Positions 1-7,720 of a stretch of DNA of 17,213 nucleotides are shown here, piece by piece. The DNA is from Palsa-1392 sp036493915. GTDB taxonomy: Bacteria > Verrucomicrobiota > Verrucomicrobiia > Chthoniobacterales > UBA10450. The translations under genes were made by a program, and so were the position numbers. How positions within the stretch are numbered: the first letter of the stretch is position 1; each line of letters starts with the position of its first letter. The stretch spans positions 1-17,213 of the forward strand of contig DASXPA010000026.1 in NCBI GenBank assembly GCA_036493915.1, given 5' to 3'. The notes beneath the pieces were generated by a model, which was not told where the DNA came from, searched no databases, and saw nothing but the letters and a program-made list of their open reading frames with translations.

Positions 1-50
1 GAGAATGCCGCCGAGTGCCTCTGGAATCATGATTGCCGCAAAAAGGAGAC

Positions 51-1670
51 CTAGAACTTTATCAGAAGTTCCGAGCGCGCGCCATAGGCCGTGCCCAGAT
101 CCTCGGGAAAGCCGATGAAGGTGTCGAAGATGAGCACGAGATGCTGACTCAATTTCATTTGATAGCGTGCCGCCGCCGCGAATGAATCTGGCTGGTTGAA
201 GAACCGTGGATTATCCCGAGTCGAGACCCGGCCGCCGAGTTCGAAAACGAGTTGGCGATCTTTGCTGCCGAGGAATCGTTGATAGCCGAGGGCCAACCCG
301 ACTGCGTCGTTGGCGCGGTTTCCCAAAGGCGCGCCGTACGAACCAAGACCTTGTGCGGCGAAGAGAATACCGGTCTGGCCCAAGGGACCGCCGCGATCGC
401 CACCGCGTGCCGCAGAGGAGTAGTTTGCGATGCCCCAGAAGCCGTCGAGATAAACAAAGTCTTCACTATCGGGCAGCTTCGTGGAGAACTGTTGGAAAAG
501 GAGTACGCCGGTGCTGACGGCCGGCGTATCTCGATCGAGCGCGAAGGAAGCGTTGACTCGCGTGGTGGAATTGAGGAGGCCAATCCGTTGCGTATCGCCA
601 ATGCCGATGTAAGCGCCATCCCCGCCCGTATAACCATCGGCTGTCACGAACGCCAGATCGAGGTCGATGGTAGCGTTCGCGTAGTCGGCGCTGCTGAAAA
701 GACCAAATAATTTGGCGCTGCTGTCGCGGAGGTTGTCGTTTCGATTCAGCTCATTCCAACCGAAGACCGCGGTCGTGCGCAGAGCGGAAGCACCCAAGGC
801 AAAAAGGGAAGTTCTCGTCACACCGATGGCATCGATCACATCCTCGTCGACCATAATGCCGCCCTCGAAACTGAGCGGCTGCCGGCCGATGGCAAACTGG
901 TAATCGATGCTCTTGGTATCGTTAGGGTCGAGCTTCGGGAAAAGCTCACCGAAGTCGCCTTGGAAAAAAAGCGTGGTGACATAGGCGTTGAGGGCGTTCT
1001 GCGGGCCATCTTGTGGTTGGAAACGGTAACCGCTATAAGCCAGTCCATTGCGGTCGAGCGGGCGAAAACCGATCAGGATTCGCTCGGTCGGTGTGAGGTA
1101 AAGATTGCCGTAGAGATCGAGGCGATTCGCCCATTCCGTGATTTGATGAGTGCCATCGTCAAAAGTTTGCAACGCCATCCGTGCCGTGCCGAAGACGATA
1201 AAGTCGGGCTGCCAAACGGCGCCCGTCGGAAGAACGTAACCGGGCGCGATCGGTCCCGAGCCGAGAAAAGGGCTAAGGCCGATCTCGACGATCGGCTTTG
1301 GCCGCTCGGGAAAGCCTTTGAGTTGCAGCGGCGCCGGTTGATCGCTCAAGGCACTGCCATGTCCGCCTTCAGAATTCCTGAACAAGTCCGAAAGTCGAAA
1401 GCTCTTCTCTGTCGTCGTCGTGGTATGGCTGACCATCCCGTGCTCGTTTCGGGTCACCGACGTCGTCGTGCTCGCGGTGGATGGCGCAGCATCCCGAGGG
1501 ACATTGTCGAGGCTGGTGCCGCAGTTGCTGCAGAAGTGAAAGTTCGCCGGCATGACCTGGCCACAGGTAGGGCAATGGACGGTTTCGCCCATCGGCTCCG
1601 CCGCAAAGAGATTTACCAGACTCGTTAGGCCGAGAAGAAGCGCACAGGCGGCTGTGAGGATGATACGCAT
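51..1670 (-). CDS. Exported outer-membrane beta-barrel protein with N-terminal zinc ribbon
   Basis: The 539-residue product starts with a signal peptide (about residues 1-24, hydrophobic core ALLLGLTSLVNLFAA). A zinc-ribbon-like motif follows, with C33-x2-C36 and C47-x2-C50, then a Thr-rich low-complexity linker (about 60-90). The rest is rich in alternating aromatic and aliphatic strands separated by short Gly/Asp/Asn turns and ends in Phe, as outer-membrane barrels do; the segment GRQPLSFEGG resembles alginate-export-type porins. The open frame extends upstream to 1862, but that part is antisense-like basic sequence overlapping the previous gene, so I chose the Met at 1670, which directly begins the signal peptide. 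It lies 10 nt after the pentahaem cytochrome stop, so the two are probably co-transcribed, and it may be that cytochrome's outer-membrane partner. The zinc ribbon has no CxxCH and is unusual in an exported protein. Barrel call fairly sure; substrate unknown. Confidence 0.72.
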   Translation of the reverse strand: MRIILTAACALLLGLTSLVNLFAAEPMGETVHCPTCGQVMPANFHFCSNCGTSLDNVPRDAAPSTASTTTSVTRNEHGMVSHTTTTTEKSFRLSDLFRNSEGGHGSALSDQPAPLQLKGFPERPKPIVEIGLSPFLGSGPIAPGYVLPTGAVWQPDFIVFGTARMALQTFDDGTHQITEWANRLDLYGNLYLTPTERILIGFRPLDRNGLAYSGYRFQPQDGPQNALNAYVTTLFFQGDFGELFPKLDPNDTKSIDYQFAIGRQPLSFEGGIMVDEDVIDAIGVTRTSLFALGASALRTTAVFGWNELNRNDNLRDSSAKLFGLFSSADYANATIDLDLAFVTADGYTGGDGAYIGIGDTQRIGLLNSTTRVNASFALDRDTPAVSTGVLLFQQFSTKLPDSEDFVYLDGFWGIANYSSAARGGDRGGPLGQTGILFAAQGLGSYGAPLGNRANDAVGLALGYQRFLGSKDRQLVFELGGRVSTRDNPRFFNQPDSFAAAARYQMKLSQHLVLIFDTFIGFPEDLGTAYGARSELLIKF

Positions 1671-1680
1671 GGCTGTCGGA

Positions 1681-3903
1681 TTATTCTGCGGAAGCGACTT
1701 TCGCAGCCGGCACTTCCAAAGACTTTGCCCCTTTTGATTCCGGTTGGAACGGTTTGATCGGTGGCGCCAGGATTTGGCGATTTGTAGGCGTGAGATTGAC
1801 CTCCATCGGTCGCGGAGGCAGGACGATGGTCTTGTCCCAAAGCGTTTGGCATCGTTCAACAAGGTTTACGGCGATGCTCTTGGGCGACATGTTGTAATCA
1901 AAGCCGGTGGCGGCAATGGTCCGCAGGAGGTTTACCGGGACCATTTGGGTGATGAATTTCAGATTCACTTTGTAGGGTCCTTCTCCCGTGAGCTGTTTTC
2001 CGGAGACGACGTACTTGGCCCAACGGAAGCCGCCCGGAAGAAGGTCAATGTCATGCTTGCGGGCGCCCGCGGGGCGGCCCACCAGGAAATCGGCGTTTGT
2101 CGCCGGCCGCACGTAAGGCAGCGGATCGATGCTTTGGTTCACCGGGATGACCTCCACAGTTTCGCCGCCGCGCAGGAGAGTGACGATGGATTTGCCCTGT
2201 AGGGTGAAGAGATATTTGTCGAAGGGCAGCTGGCGATTGTGCACGTAGGCCGATTCCGAATAGCGGACGTCGCCATTCGGATCGCGGTCGCCGGAGAGGA
2301 AGACCACTCGGCCATGCCGATCGGTTACCTTGACTTGGAGGAAGTAAGCGCGATCCAAGTCGAAGCCGGTCGGCACGCCATGCCCATCGGTTCCGGCTGC
2401 GACTTTGACTCGGAACTTGATGCCGCGGGCGTCGTTTTGTTCGAGCACAAACTCGTGGAGCTGGATACCGCGGCGCAGGATTTGATAACGCTGCACGTTG
2501 ATCTCTTCCAGTTTCGCGAATTGTTCATTGAGTATGGCGCGGGCATCGTAGCGGTCATCGATCGATTGCCAGCGCGCAGGAAATTTGTAATCAGCGGGCG
2601 CTTTCTTTTCAAAGGCGTCGGTTCCCCAGCCGGATTTGTAATCGAATTGGAGCCACTCGCGCATCGTCGCGGTTTGCTGTGCTTTGACGTTGAAGGGAAA
2701 AAGCCCCGGGTGAATCACCGAAAAATCCGGTCCAGCGAAACGGTGATCGGTCAACTTGCGCGGGGGCGTCGGCTGGTCCCCAACCATCGCGGCGGGACCG
2801 AATGCATAGCCCGATTTGATCCCTGGAATTTTGCCCATGTGACAATCCTGGCAGGTGTCGCCGCGTTTATTTGCCGGGGAGTTTTTGAATTGCGTAAACG
2901 CTTCTTCCAGCCGGAAGCCGTTGAGAAGATTGACGTCGTGGCAGTCTCCGCAGAACCCCGATTTTTCGAGCGGATCGAACTTGATCACTTTGGTGTGAAT
3001 GGCGCGGCCGACTTCACCGCGTTTCGTCACCACCTGGAATTTATCCGGCTGGCTCAGCACCTTCTTCAGGTTTGCGTTGCCGCGCGGCCCGTAGACCGGA
3101 TCAAAAATATCGCCCTCCTGAATCGCGATCCGACCGCTCACTTTGCCATAGTTGTTCTTCACCCGGTGACAAGAAATACAGGTGATTCCCTCCCGGGCAG
3201 TGGAACTGCGATCCATGTTGCTGACCAAAACCGGCTCCTTGAGAAACATCCCGACTTGGGTGTGACAACGAATGCAAAAATCCCCATTCGTTCCGGCAGT
3301 CATCCTGTCCACGGTGGCTTGGAAGGCATTAAAAACAGGACTCAGTTGCGCGTAGGCATGTTGCGAGACTGACCACTGCCGGAACTGCGTCGGATGGCAG
3401 GTCGCGCAGGTGGAGGCAGAGGGGAATTTGTTTTCCACCAGCAACTGCGCATGTGCGGCGGCGGCGTTGGCTTCGGCTCCGGCAGCGGCCGGCTTGGGCG
3501 GTGGCGGCTGGACGTTGCCCGGTAGAAGAAGTTGGTCCGGCATCGGTTCGTTAGTCGTAGGCGCCGCGCCATTGGAGGGCAGGAGCAGATCGTCGCCGGA
3601 AGAAGCTGGCGCTGTCGATTTCGTCGTCCCTGGAGCCGAGGGCGCGAGCAGATCGTCGTTAGGATTGGCCGTCGTCGCACCCGCAGCGGCCGGCGCGGGC
3701 GGACTCGGAAGAAGAAGATCGTCCGCACCTTTTCCTGCCGGTGTCGGCACGGGAGTCGCTGTAGTGGGTGCGGGCTTGGCGAGAGCCGGGGTCGTATCCT
3801 GCGCCCACAGGAGACGCGGGCTTGCCAGCGCGATGCAAACGATTGTCAGCCTAACGATTAGGAAATGTGGCTTCCACATAAAGCGCAGATTGTTTTTTTT
3901 CAT
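1681..3903 (-). CDS. Exported pentahaem c-type cytochrome with repetitive DLL linker
   Basis: The 740-residue product has a signal peptide (hydrophobic stretch about 14-34, ending LLWAQ). A Pro/Ala/Thr-rich linker (about 35-150) follows, holding four copies of a short motif: DDLLLPS at 61, DDLLAPS at 83, DDLLLPS at 104 and DQLLLPG at 123. Five haem c sites follow: CATCH 166-170, CIRCH 210-214, CISCH 242-246, CGDCH 318-322 and CQDCH 351-355. The C-terminal half (about 370-740) lacks haem motifs and looks beta-rich. The spacing and the CISCHRV and CQDCHMG contexts suggest the multihaem cytochrome c554 superfamily. It probably acts in the periplasm or at the outer membrane with the barrel protein encoded just downstream. 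Met1 is at 3903; Met9 at 3879 is an alternative start, and neither has a clear ribosome binding site. Haem binding is certain; the partner and redox role are inferred. Confidence 0.85.
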   Translation of the reverse strand: MKKNNLRFMWKPHFLIVRLTIVCIALASPRLLWAQDTTPALAKPAPTTATPVPTPAGKGADDLLLPSPPAPAAAGATTANPNDDLLAPSAPGTTKSTAPASSGDDLLLPSNGAAPTTNEPMPDQLLLPGNVQPPPPKPAAAGAEANAAAAHAQLLVENKFPSASTCATCHPTQFRQWSVSQHAYAQLSPVFNAFQATVDRMTAGTNGDFCIRCHTQVGMFLKEPVLVSNMDRSSTAREGITCISCHRVKNNYGKVSGRIAIQEGDIFDPVYGPRGNANLKKVLSQPDKFQVVTKRGEVGRAIHTKVIKFDPLEKSGFCGDCHDVNLLNGFRLEEAFTQFKNSPANKRGDTCQDCHMGKIPGIKSGYAFGPAAMVGDQPTPPRKLTDHRFAGPDFSVIHPGLFPFNVKAQQTATMREWLQFDYKSGWGTDAFEKKAPADYKFPARWQSIDDRYDARAILNEQFAKLEEINVQRYQILRRGIQLHEFVLEQNDARGIKFRVKVAAGTDGHGVPTGFDLDRAYFLQVKVTDRHGRVVFLSGDRDPNGDVRYSESAYVHNRQLPFDKYLFTLQGKSIVTLLRGGETVEVIPVNQSIDPLPYVRPATNADFLVGRPAGARKHDIDLLPGGFRWAKYVVSGKQLTGEGPYKVNLKFITQMVPVNLLRTIAATGFDYNMSPKSIAVNLVERCQTLWDKTIVLPPRPMEVNLTPTNRQILAPPIKPFQPESKGAKSLEVPAAKVASAE

Positions 3904-4020
3904 GATAAGGCGTCAATTCAAAAGTTAAGATTTCCGTCAGAAAAATGCTTGCCGCTGAAGCGTGCGGCCGTTAAAAAAAATCAGCACGATCAATACCCGA
4001 AGGAAAACCGGATTTCTATT
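3904..4020. promoter_or_regulatory. Divergent intergenic region between two cytochrome genes
   Basis: These 117 bases separate the start codons of the divergent pentahaem and tetrahaem cytochrome genes, so promoters for both should lie here. The stretch is markedly more AT-rich than the genes. On the plus strand, TTGCCG (3949-3954) and TTAAAA (3971-3976), 16 nt apart, could be -35/-10 elements, but this is a weak match. AGGAAA at 4001-4006 is the best Shine-Dalgarno candidate for the tetrahaem gene, though 14 nt before ATG is rather far. I saw no convincing FNR- or CRP-type palindrome. Confidence 0.4.
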
Positions 4021-5016
4021 ATGAAGAATTTACGCCAGCCAGTTGCCGCATTTGCCTTGCTCGTGGGACTCGGAAGTCCACTTGCCTATTCCGGGCAGGT
4101 TCACGAAATCGATCCGGCGAAAGTGGTCGGCTCACAAAAATGTGGCGAGTGCCACAAGTACGAATTGGAAGCGTGGAAAAAAACACCGCACTTCGCCACC
4201 TTCGATTCGATGCATCGCAGCCCGGCGGGGCAAAAGATTGCCGGCGCGCTCGGCATCCGGCGCATCAAAGGCGAGAGTCTTTGCCTGACCTGTCACTACA
4301 CGGTGCAAGCCAAAGGCGGCAGTACGGAACCGATCTCGGGCGTCTCCTGCGAATCCTGCCACGGCGCGGCGGCGGATTGGTTGAACATTCACAACGACAA
4401 GAAGCTTTCCAAAGAAGAGCGTCGCACGAAGTCGGCCGCCGCCGGCATGATTCGTCCCGAAGATCTCTATGCGGTCGCCGCCAACTGCTATCAATGCCAC
4501 CTCGTGCCTAACGAGAAACTGGTGAACACCGGCGGCCACCCTGCGGGCAGCGCCGGTTTCGAATTGGTCTCCTGGTCGCAGGGGATGGTGCGTCACAACT
4601 TTCTCACCCCCGACGGCGCCGAAGGCAAAGTGAACAAGACCGACGACCAAAACAAACAGCGCATGATGTTCGCCACCGGCGCGATCCTCGATCTCGAGTA
4701 CAGCCTCCGCGGCGTCGCCAGCGCGACCGAGAAATCGACCTACGGCATCACCATGGCGCAGCGCGCCGCGGCCCTGCGCACAAAACTGGCCGCGATCCAG
4801 AAAGCAGCGCCGACCGACGAGATGGCGCAGATCATCACCATCGCCGATGCCGCTGCCTTGAAGCTGAATAACAAGGCGCCGCTCGACGAAGCCGCCGACA
4901 AAGTGGCCGCTCTGGGCCAAAAGTTTTCTTCCACCGAAACCGGCGACAAGCTCGCGGGCCTCGACCCGATGATCCCGAAGCCGGAGCAATATCGCGGCAA
5001 ACCGTACCAGCCCTAA
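4021..5016 (+). CDS. Periplasmic tetrahaem cytochrome c554-like protein
   Basis: The 331-residue product has a signal peptide (about 1-24, MKNLRQPV then a hydrophobic run to LAYSG). Four haem c sites follow: CGECH 41-45, CLTCH 88-92, CESCH 110-114 and CYQCH 156-160. The order and context (AWKKTPHF after haem 1, GVSCESCHG at haem 3) fit the cytochrome c554 family, whose Nitrosomonas member is a tetrahaem electron shuttle. This protein is longer than c554 by a roughly 100-residue, helix-rich, haem-free C-terminal extension. The open frame reaches back to 3865, but the earlier part overlaps the divergent promoter region; the ATG at 4021 starts a good signal peptide. It sits between the pentahaem gene and the FeS/b/decahaem trio, so a soluble shuttle between them is a reasonable inference. 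No hydroxylamine oxidoreductase is present, so a nitrifier-type role is not supported. Confidence 0.87.
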   Translation: MKNLRQPVAAFALLVGLGSPLAYSGQVHEIDPAKVVGSQKCGECHKYELEAWKKTPHFATFDSMHRSPAGQKIAGALGIRRIKGESLCLTCHYTVQAKGGSTEPISGVSCESCHGAAADWLNIHNDKKLSKEERRTKSAAAGMIRPEDLYAVAANCYQCHLVPNEKLVNTGGHPAGSAGFELVSWSQGMVRHNFLTPDGAEGKVNKTDDQNKQRMMFATGAILDLEYSLRGVASATEKSTYGITMAQRAAALRTKLAAIQKAAPTDEMAQIITIADAAALKLNNKAPLDEAADKVAALGQKFSSTETGDKLAGLDPMIPKPEQYRGKPYQP

Positions 5017-5025
5017 CGCCTAACG
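5012..5025 (+). repeat. Tandem pair of CCTAACG motif at a stop codon
   Basis: Two directly abutting copies of CCTAACG (5012-5018 and 5019-5025). The first contains the TAA stop of the tetrahaem cytochrome gene. The second is a full GCCTAACGA. They belong to the dispersed motif family described separately; this is the only immediate tandem copy in the window. Confidence 0.85.
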
Positions 5026-5049
5026 AACCGGATGGCAGCGACCGATCGT

Positions 5050-5160
5050 GTTGTAGCCGGGGGCGCTGACCCCGGCCGCGCTGAACCCGGCAAAGGCGGG
5101 AATCATCCACCTTTTGCCGCCGTGCTTGGCGCGACCGGGAACACCGCACCCGGCTACAAC
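5050..5160. repeat. Inverted pair of REP-like GTAG hairpins (BIME-like)
   Basis: The outer 12 bases form a perfect inverted repeat (GTTGTAGCCGGG at 5050-5061 and its complement at 5149-5160). Each arm has the architecture of a bacterial REP sequence: GTAG followed by a hairpin. The left arm has GTAG 5053-5056, stem CCGGGG/CCCCGG (5057-5062/5070-5075) and a 7-nt loop. The right arm, read on the minus strand, has GTAG (5157-5154), then CCGGG and CCCGG with a 9-nt loop. A further imperfect pairing (GGCAAAGG near 5089 with CTTTTGCC near 5111) lies between them. Paired inverted REPs are known as BIMEs. The element fills most of the gap between the tetrahaem gene and the cNMP/FeS gene and may affect transcript termination or stability. 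No RAYT transposase is in the window. Confidence 0.65.
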
Positions 5161-5165
5161 TGCCA

Positions 5166-6902
5166 ATGGCCGATCTCCTGACGCGCATCTCTCGCCCGCA
5201 ACGCTGGGACGTTCCGTTCGACCCCGCGATGACGGAGACCGAGATCGATCGGCTCCTCACCATCGCGCCCCTTTCGACGTTCGATCCCGAGCGTTTTCCG
5301 CCGACGATTCCGCTCCGCGGAATTTTGCTCAACGACGCTCGCATCCGCCGTTTCGAAACAGGCGACATCATCGTTAGGGAAGGGGATTACGGCAGCTCTG
5401 CTTTCCTCATTCTCCGTGGCAGCGTGCGCGTCATGCTCGACTCCCTGCCATCGGAGCAGCTCGGTCGCCGGCCGCCCCAGAAGAAAGGATTTTTAGAGTC
5501 GCTCGCCCAACTCTGGTCGGAGCCCGATTACCCCGAGGTGCGCGATTATTCCGGCGGCAAAGTGATGAGCAGCACCGACGCCGGCACGGTTCGCTCGCGG
5601 CAGGCAACCGGTGACGAGGTCCGCGTCTTTCTGCAGGACGTTCCCGGGGTTCTGGAAAAGAACCGCACCGCGCAGCTCGACGCGGGCGAGCTCTTCGGCG
5701 AGATCGCCGCGCTCGCGCGCAGTCCGCGCACCGCCACCGTGATCGCGGAAGGTGCCGCCGAACTGCTCGAGCTGCGCTGGCAAGGCCTGCGCGACATCCG
5801 CAAATACGCCCCGGAATGGAAGCAGCACATTGATAAACTTTATCGCGAACGCAGCCTCGCCGCGCACCTCTGCGAAACGCCGCTGCTGAAAAATCTTTCC
5901 GACGAAGATCTGCGCAACGTGGCCGATCACACGGAGTTCGAGAGCTACGGCGATTTCGATTGGAACACTTCCTATCGCACGGTGAGGGAAGCCTCCGCTC
6001 AGGAGCGTCTCGCGAAGGAGCCGCTGATCGCGCGGGAGGGTGATTACCCTAACGGATTAATTCTTATCCGCAGCGGCTTCGCGCGTCTCAGCCGCAAATA
6101 CAATCACGGCGAACGCACCATCAGTTACCTCGGAAAAGGGGACGTCTTCGGGCTTCCTTCGCTTCTTTGCGGCGCGCAATTTGACGACTGCGTCGGTCTC
6201 CAATTCTCCCTGCGCGCTATCGGTTACGTCGACATTCTCGTAATCCCGACGCCGGTTTTCGACGAGTTCATCGCGCCGCGTTTCAGCGAAGCGGAAGTGG
6301 TCGAGGTGCGGGAAAAAGCTGTGCGCGAGAGCCAGATCACGGTCGGTCAGGAAGCTGAATCGACCTTCGGCCCGGAAATGATCGAGTTCCTCGTCGAGCA
6401 ACGTTACATCAACGGCACCGCCACGATGTTGATCGATCTCGATCGCTGCACGCGCTGTGACGATTGCGTCCGCGCCTGCGCCGCGAGTCACGATAACAAT
6501 CCGAAATTTCTTCGCCACGGCCGCGTCCAGAACGGGATCATGGTCGCGAATGCCTGCATGCATTGCGTCGATCCGGTCTGCATGATCGGCTGCCCGACCG
6601 GCGCGATTCATCGCGAGTCGATCGAAGGCCAGGTCGTGATTAACGATCGTACCTGCGTCGGCTGTGCGACCTGTGCGAATAGTTGTCCATACGATAACAT
6701 TCAGATGGTGGAGATTCGTGATCGCGGCGGCCGCTTCATCGTCGATGAAGCGACGCAGACGCCGATCCTGAAGGCGACGAAATGCGATCTTTGCGTTGAT
6801 CAGCTCGGCGGCCCGGCCTGCGTCCGCGCCTGCCCGCACGATGCGATGTATCGGGCCGACATGCAGGATGTCGACAAACTCGCGAGGTGGCTCAATCGGT
6901 GA
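5166..6902 (+). CDS. Cyclic-nucleotide-binding / four-[4Fe-4S] ferredoxin fusion protein
   Basis: The 578-residue cytoplasmic protein has no signal peptide. The first cNMP-binding domain (about 56-225) has the phosphate-binding cassette FGEIAALARSPRTATV (177-192), including the conserved Glu and Arg, but is interrupted by an insertion of about 75 residues (about 92-170). A second CRP-like domain (about 244-375) has a degenerate cassette (VFGLPSLLCGAQFDD) lacking that Glu and Arg. The C-terminal part (about 420-565) has 16 cysteines in four ferredoxin clusters: C428/431/434/438, C464/467/472/476, C497/500/503/507 and C540/543/552/556, as in DmsB/NrfC-type electron-transfer subunits. The next gene overlaps it by 4 nt (GTGA), so a coupled operon is likely. 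It should deliver electrons to, or take them from, the b-type membrane subunit, with cNMP or another ligand gating transfer. No strong ribosome binding site precedes ATG 5166; Met22 is an alternative start. Domain calls sure; regulation inferred. Confidence 0.85.
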   Translation: MADLLTRISRPQRWDVPFDPAMTETEIDRLLTIAPLSTFDPERFPPTIPLRGILLNDARIRRFETGDIIVREGDYGSSAFLILRGSVRVMLDSLPSEQLGRRPPQKKGFLESLAQLWSEPDYPEVRDYSGGKVMSSTDAGTVRSRQATGDEVRVFLQDVPGVLEKNRTAQLDAGELFGEIAALARSPRTATVIAEGAAELLELRWQGLRDIRKYAPEWKQHIDKLYRERSLAAHLCETPLLKNLSDEDLRNVADHTEFESYGDFDWNTSYRTVREASAQERLAKEPLIAREGDYPNGLILIRSGFARLSRKYNHGERTISYLGKGDVFGLPSLLCGAQFDDCVGLQFSLRAIGYVDILVIPTPVFDEFIAPRFSEAEVVEVREKAVRESQITVGQEAESTFGPEMIEFLVEQRYINGTATMLIDLDRCTRCDDCVRACAASHDNNPKFLRHGRVQNGIMVANACMHCVDPVCMIGCPTGAIHRESIEGQVVINDRTCVGCATCANSCPYDNIQMVEIRDRGGRFIVDEATQTPILKATKCDLCVDQLGGPACVRACPHDAMYRADMQDVDKLARWLNR

Positions 6903-7720
6903 GTCCGCTTATCGTTAGGCGGATTTGCCTGTCGATCGGGATGGTCATCCTCGTGGCGGGGATGTTCTTCCTCTGGCTGGTCTGGCGCGCCGCGCTCCGG
7001 CCGGATACGATCTTCACCGGACTGTTGCTCCTTGGCCTGGTTCTCTTCCTGACGCTTTTCAACGCGCGCAAAAAGCTGCCGTTTCTCCCGCTCGTGAAGG
7101 CGTCCACCTGGTTGCAGATTCACATTTACGCGGGCTGGTTTTGCCTTTTCGTTTTTCTCATTCACGTCCGGTTTCGGATTCCGAGCGGCGCCTTCGAGAT
7201 CACGCTCGCGCTTGTCTTTTGCATCGTCATCCTGAGTGGGTTCTTCGGGCTTTTCATCAGCCGCGACCTGCCGCCGCGGATGGCGCGCTCCGGCGAACCG
7301 CTCCTCTACGAGCGCATCCCGGCCTTTCGTCTCCGAATTCAACGCGAGGTCGAAGATCTCGTTAGGCAAGCGGAACGCGAGACGGAGTCGTCAACGTTAG
7401 GCAACTTTTACGTGCAATATCTGCGCGAGTTTTTCATTCATCGTCCGAGCGCTTTTTCCGCCCTGCAGCGCGGCGAGCGCAAGTGGCACGCCCTCCTCGC
7501 GGAGACGAATGCGCTCGAACGCTATTTGAATGAGCGCGAGAAAGCGATCGCCGCCGAAGTGCGCGATTGGATTGAAACCAAGCACAACCTCGATTTCCAA
7601 TACGCGTCGCAGCGGCTCCTCAAGTTCTGGCTCTTCGTCCACATCCCTTTTACTTACAGCTTGATTTTGCTCGGCTTCGCTCATGGCATCGTGGCGACGC
7701 TTTACGCGGGGAGATGGTGA
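6899..7720 (+). CDS. Five-helix membrane protein with signature of di-haem cytochrome b
   Basis: The 273-residue integral membrane protein has predicted helices at about 8-28, 36-54, 72-90, 100-121 and 243-268, and a charged helical cytoplasmic segment at about 122-242. Helix 3 carries H75 and H89, and helix 5 carries H248 and H262. Both pairs are 14 residues apart, the spacing by which one helix ligates two stacked b haems (as in cytochrome b and ferric-reductase-type proteins). If the N-terminus is inside, H75/H248 bind a cytoplasmic-side haem and H89/H262 a periplasmic-side haem. I chose GTG 6899 because it forms a GTGA overlap with the preceding stop and has AGGTGG (6885-6890) 8 nt upstream; an in-frame GTG at 6887 would add four residues. 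The next gene starts immediately after its stop. It is the likely transmembrane wire of this operon. The family is not recognised by name. Confidence 0.78.
   Translation: MSPLIVRRICLSIGMVILVAGMFFLWLVWRAALRPDTIFTGLLLLGLVLFLTLFNARKKLPFLPLVKASTWLQIHIYAGWFCLFVFLIHVRFRIPSGAFEITLALVFCIVILSGFFGLFISRDLPPRMARSGEPLLYERIPAFRLRIQREVEDLVRQAERETESSTLGNFYVQYLREFFIHRPSAFSALQRGERKWHALLAETNALERYLNEREKAIAAEVRDWIETKHNLDFQYASQRLLKFWLFVHIPFTYSLILLGFAHGIVATLYAGRW

Noticed and set aside
1..30. A possible minus-strand start (MIPEALGGIL) running off the left edge
   Set aside because: Only ten codons are visible and no ribosome binding site is clear, so a gene cannot be supported.
44..49. A strong Shine-Dalgarno-like AGGAG on the plus strand
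   Set aside because: No start codon lies at a suitable distance downstream.
1671..1862. Upstream extension of the barrel protein by 64 residues
   Set aside because: It overlaps the end of the cytochrome gene, is basic and low in hydrophobicity, and would bury the clear signal peptide.
2239..3372. A 377-codon plus-strand open frame opposite the pentahaem cytochrome
   Set aside because: It is antisense to a gene with five CxxCH motifs and a signal peptide; long antisense frames are common in high-GC DNA and its product shows no domain.
4132..4989. A 285-codon minus-strand frame opposite the tetrahaem cytochrome
   Set aside because: Shadow of the real gene; no recognisable domain and no ribosome binding site.
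4021..5016. Nitrification or hydroxylamine oxidation locus, because of the c554-like protein
   Set aside because: No hydroxylamine oxidoreductase, ammonia monooxygenase or c552 gene is present; the c554 fold is used widely.
6057..6839. A 260-codon minus-strand frame opposite the FeS domain
   Set aside because: Opposite strand of sequence encoding 16 ferredoxin cysteines; its composition is that of a codon shadow.
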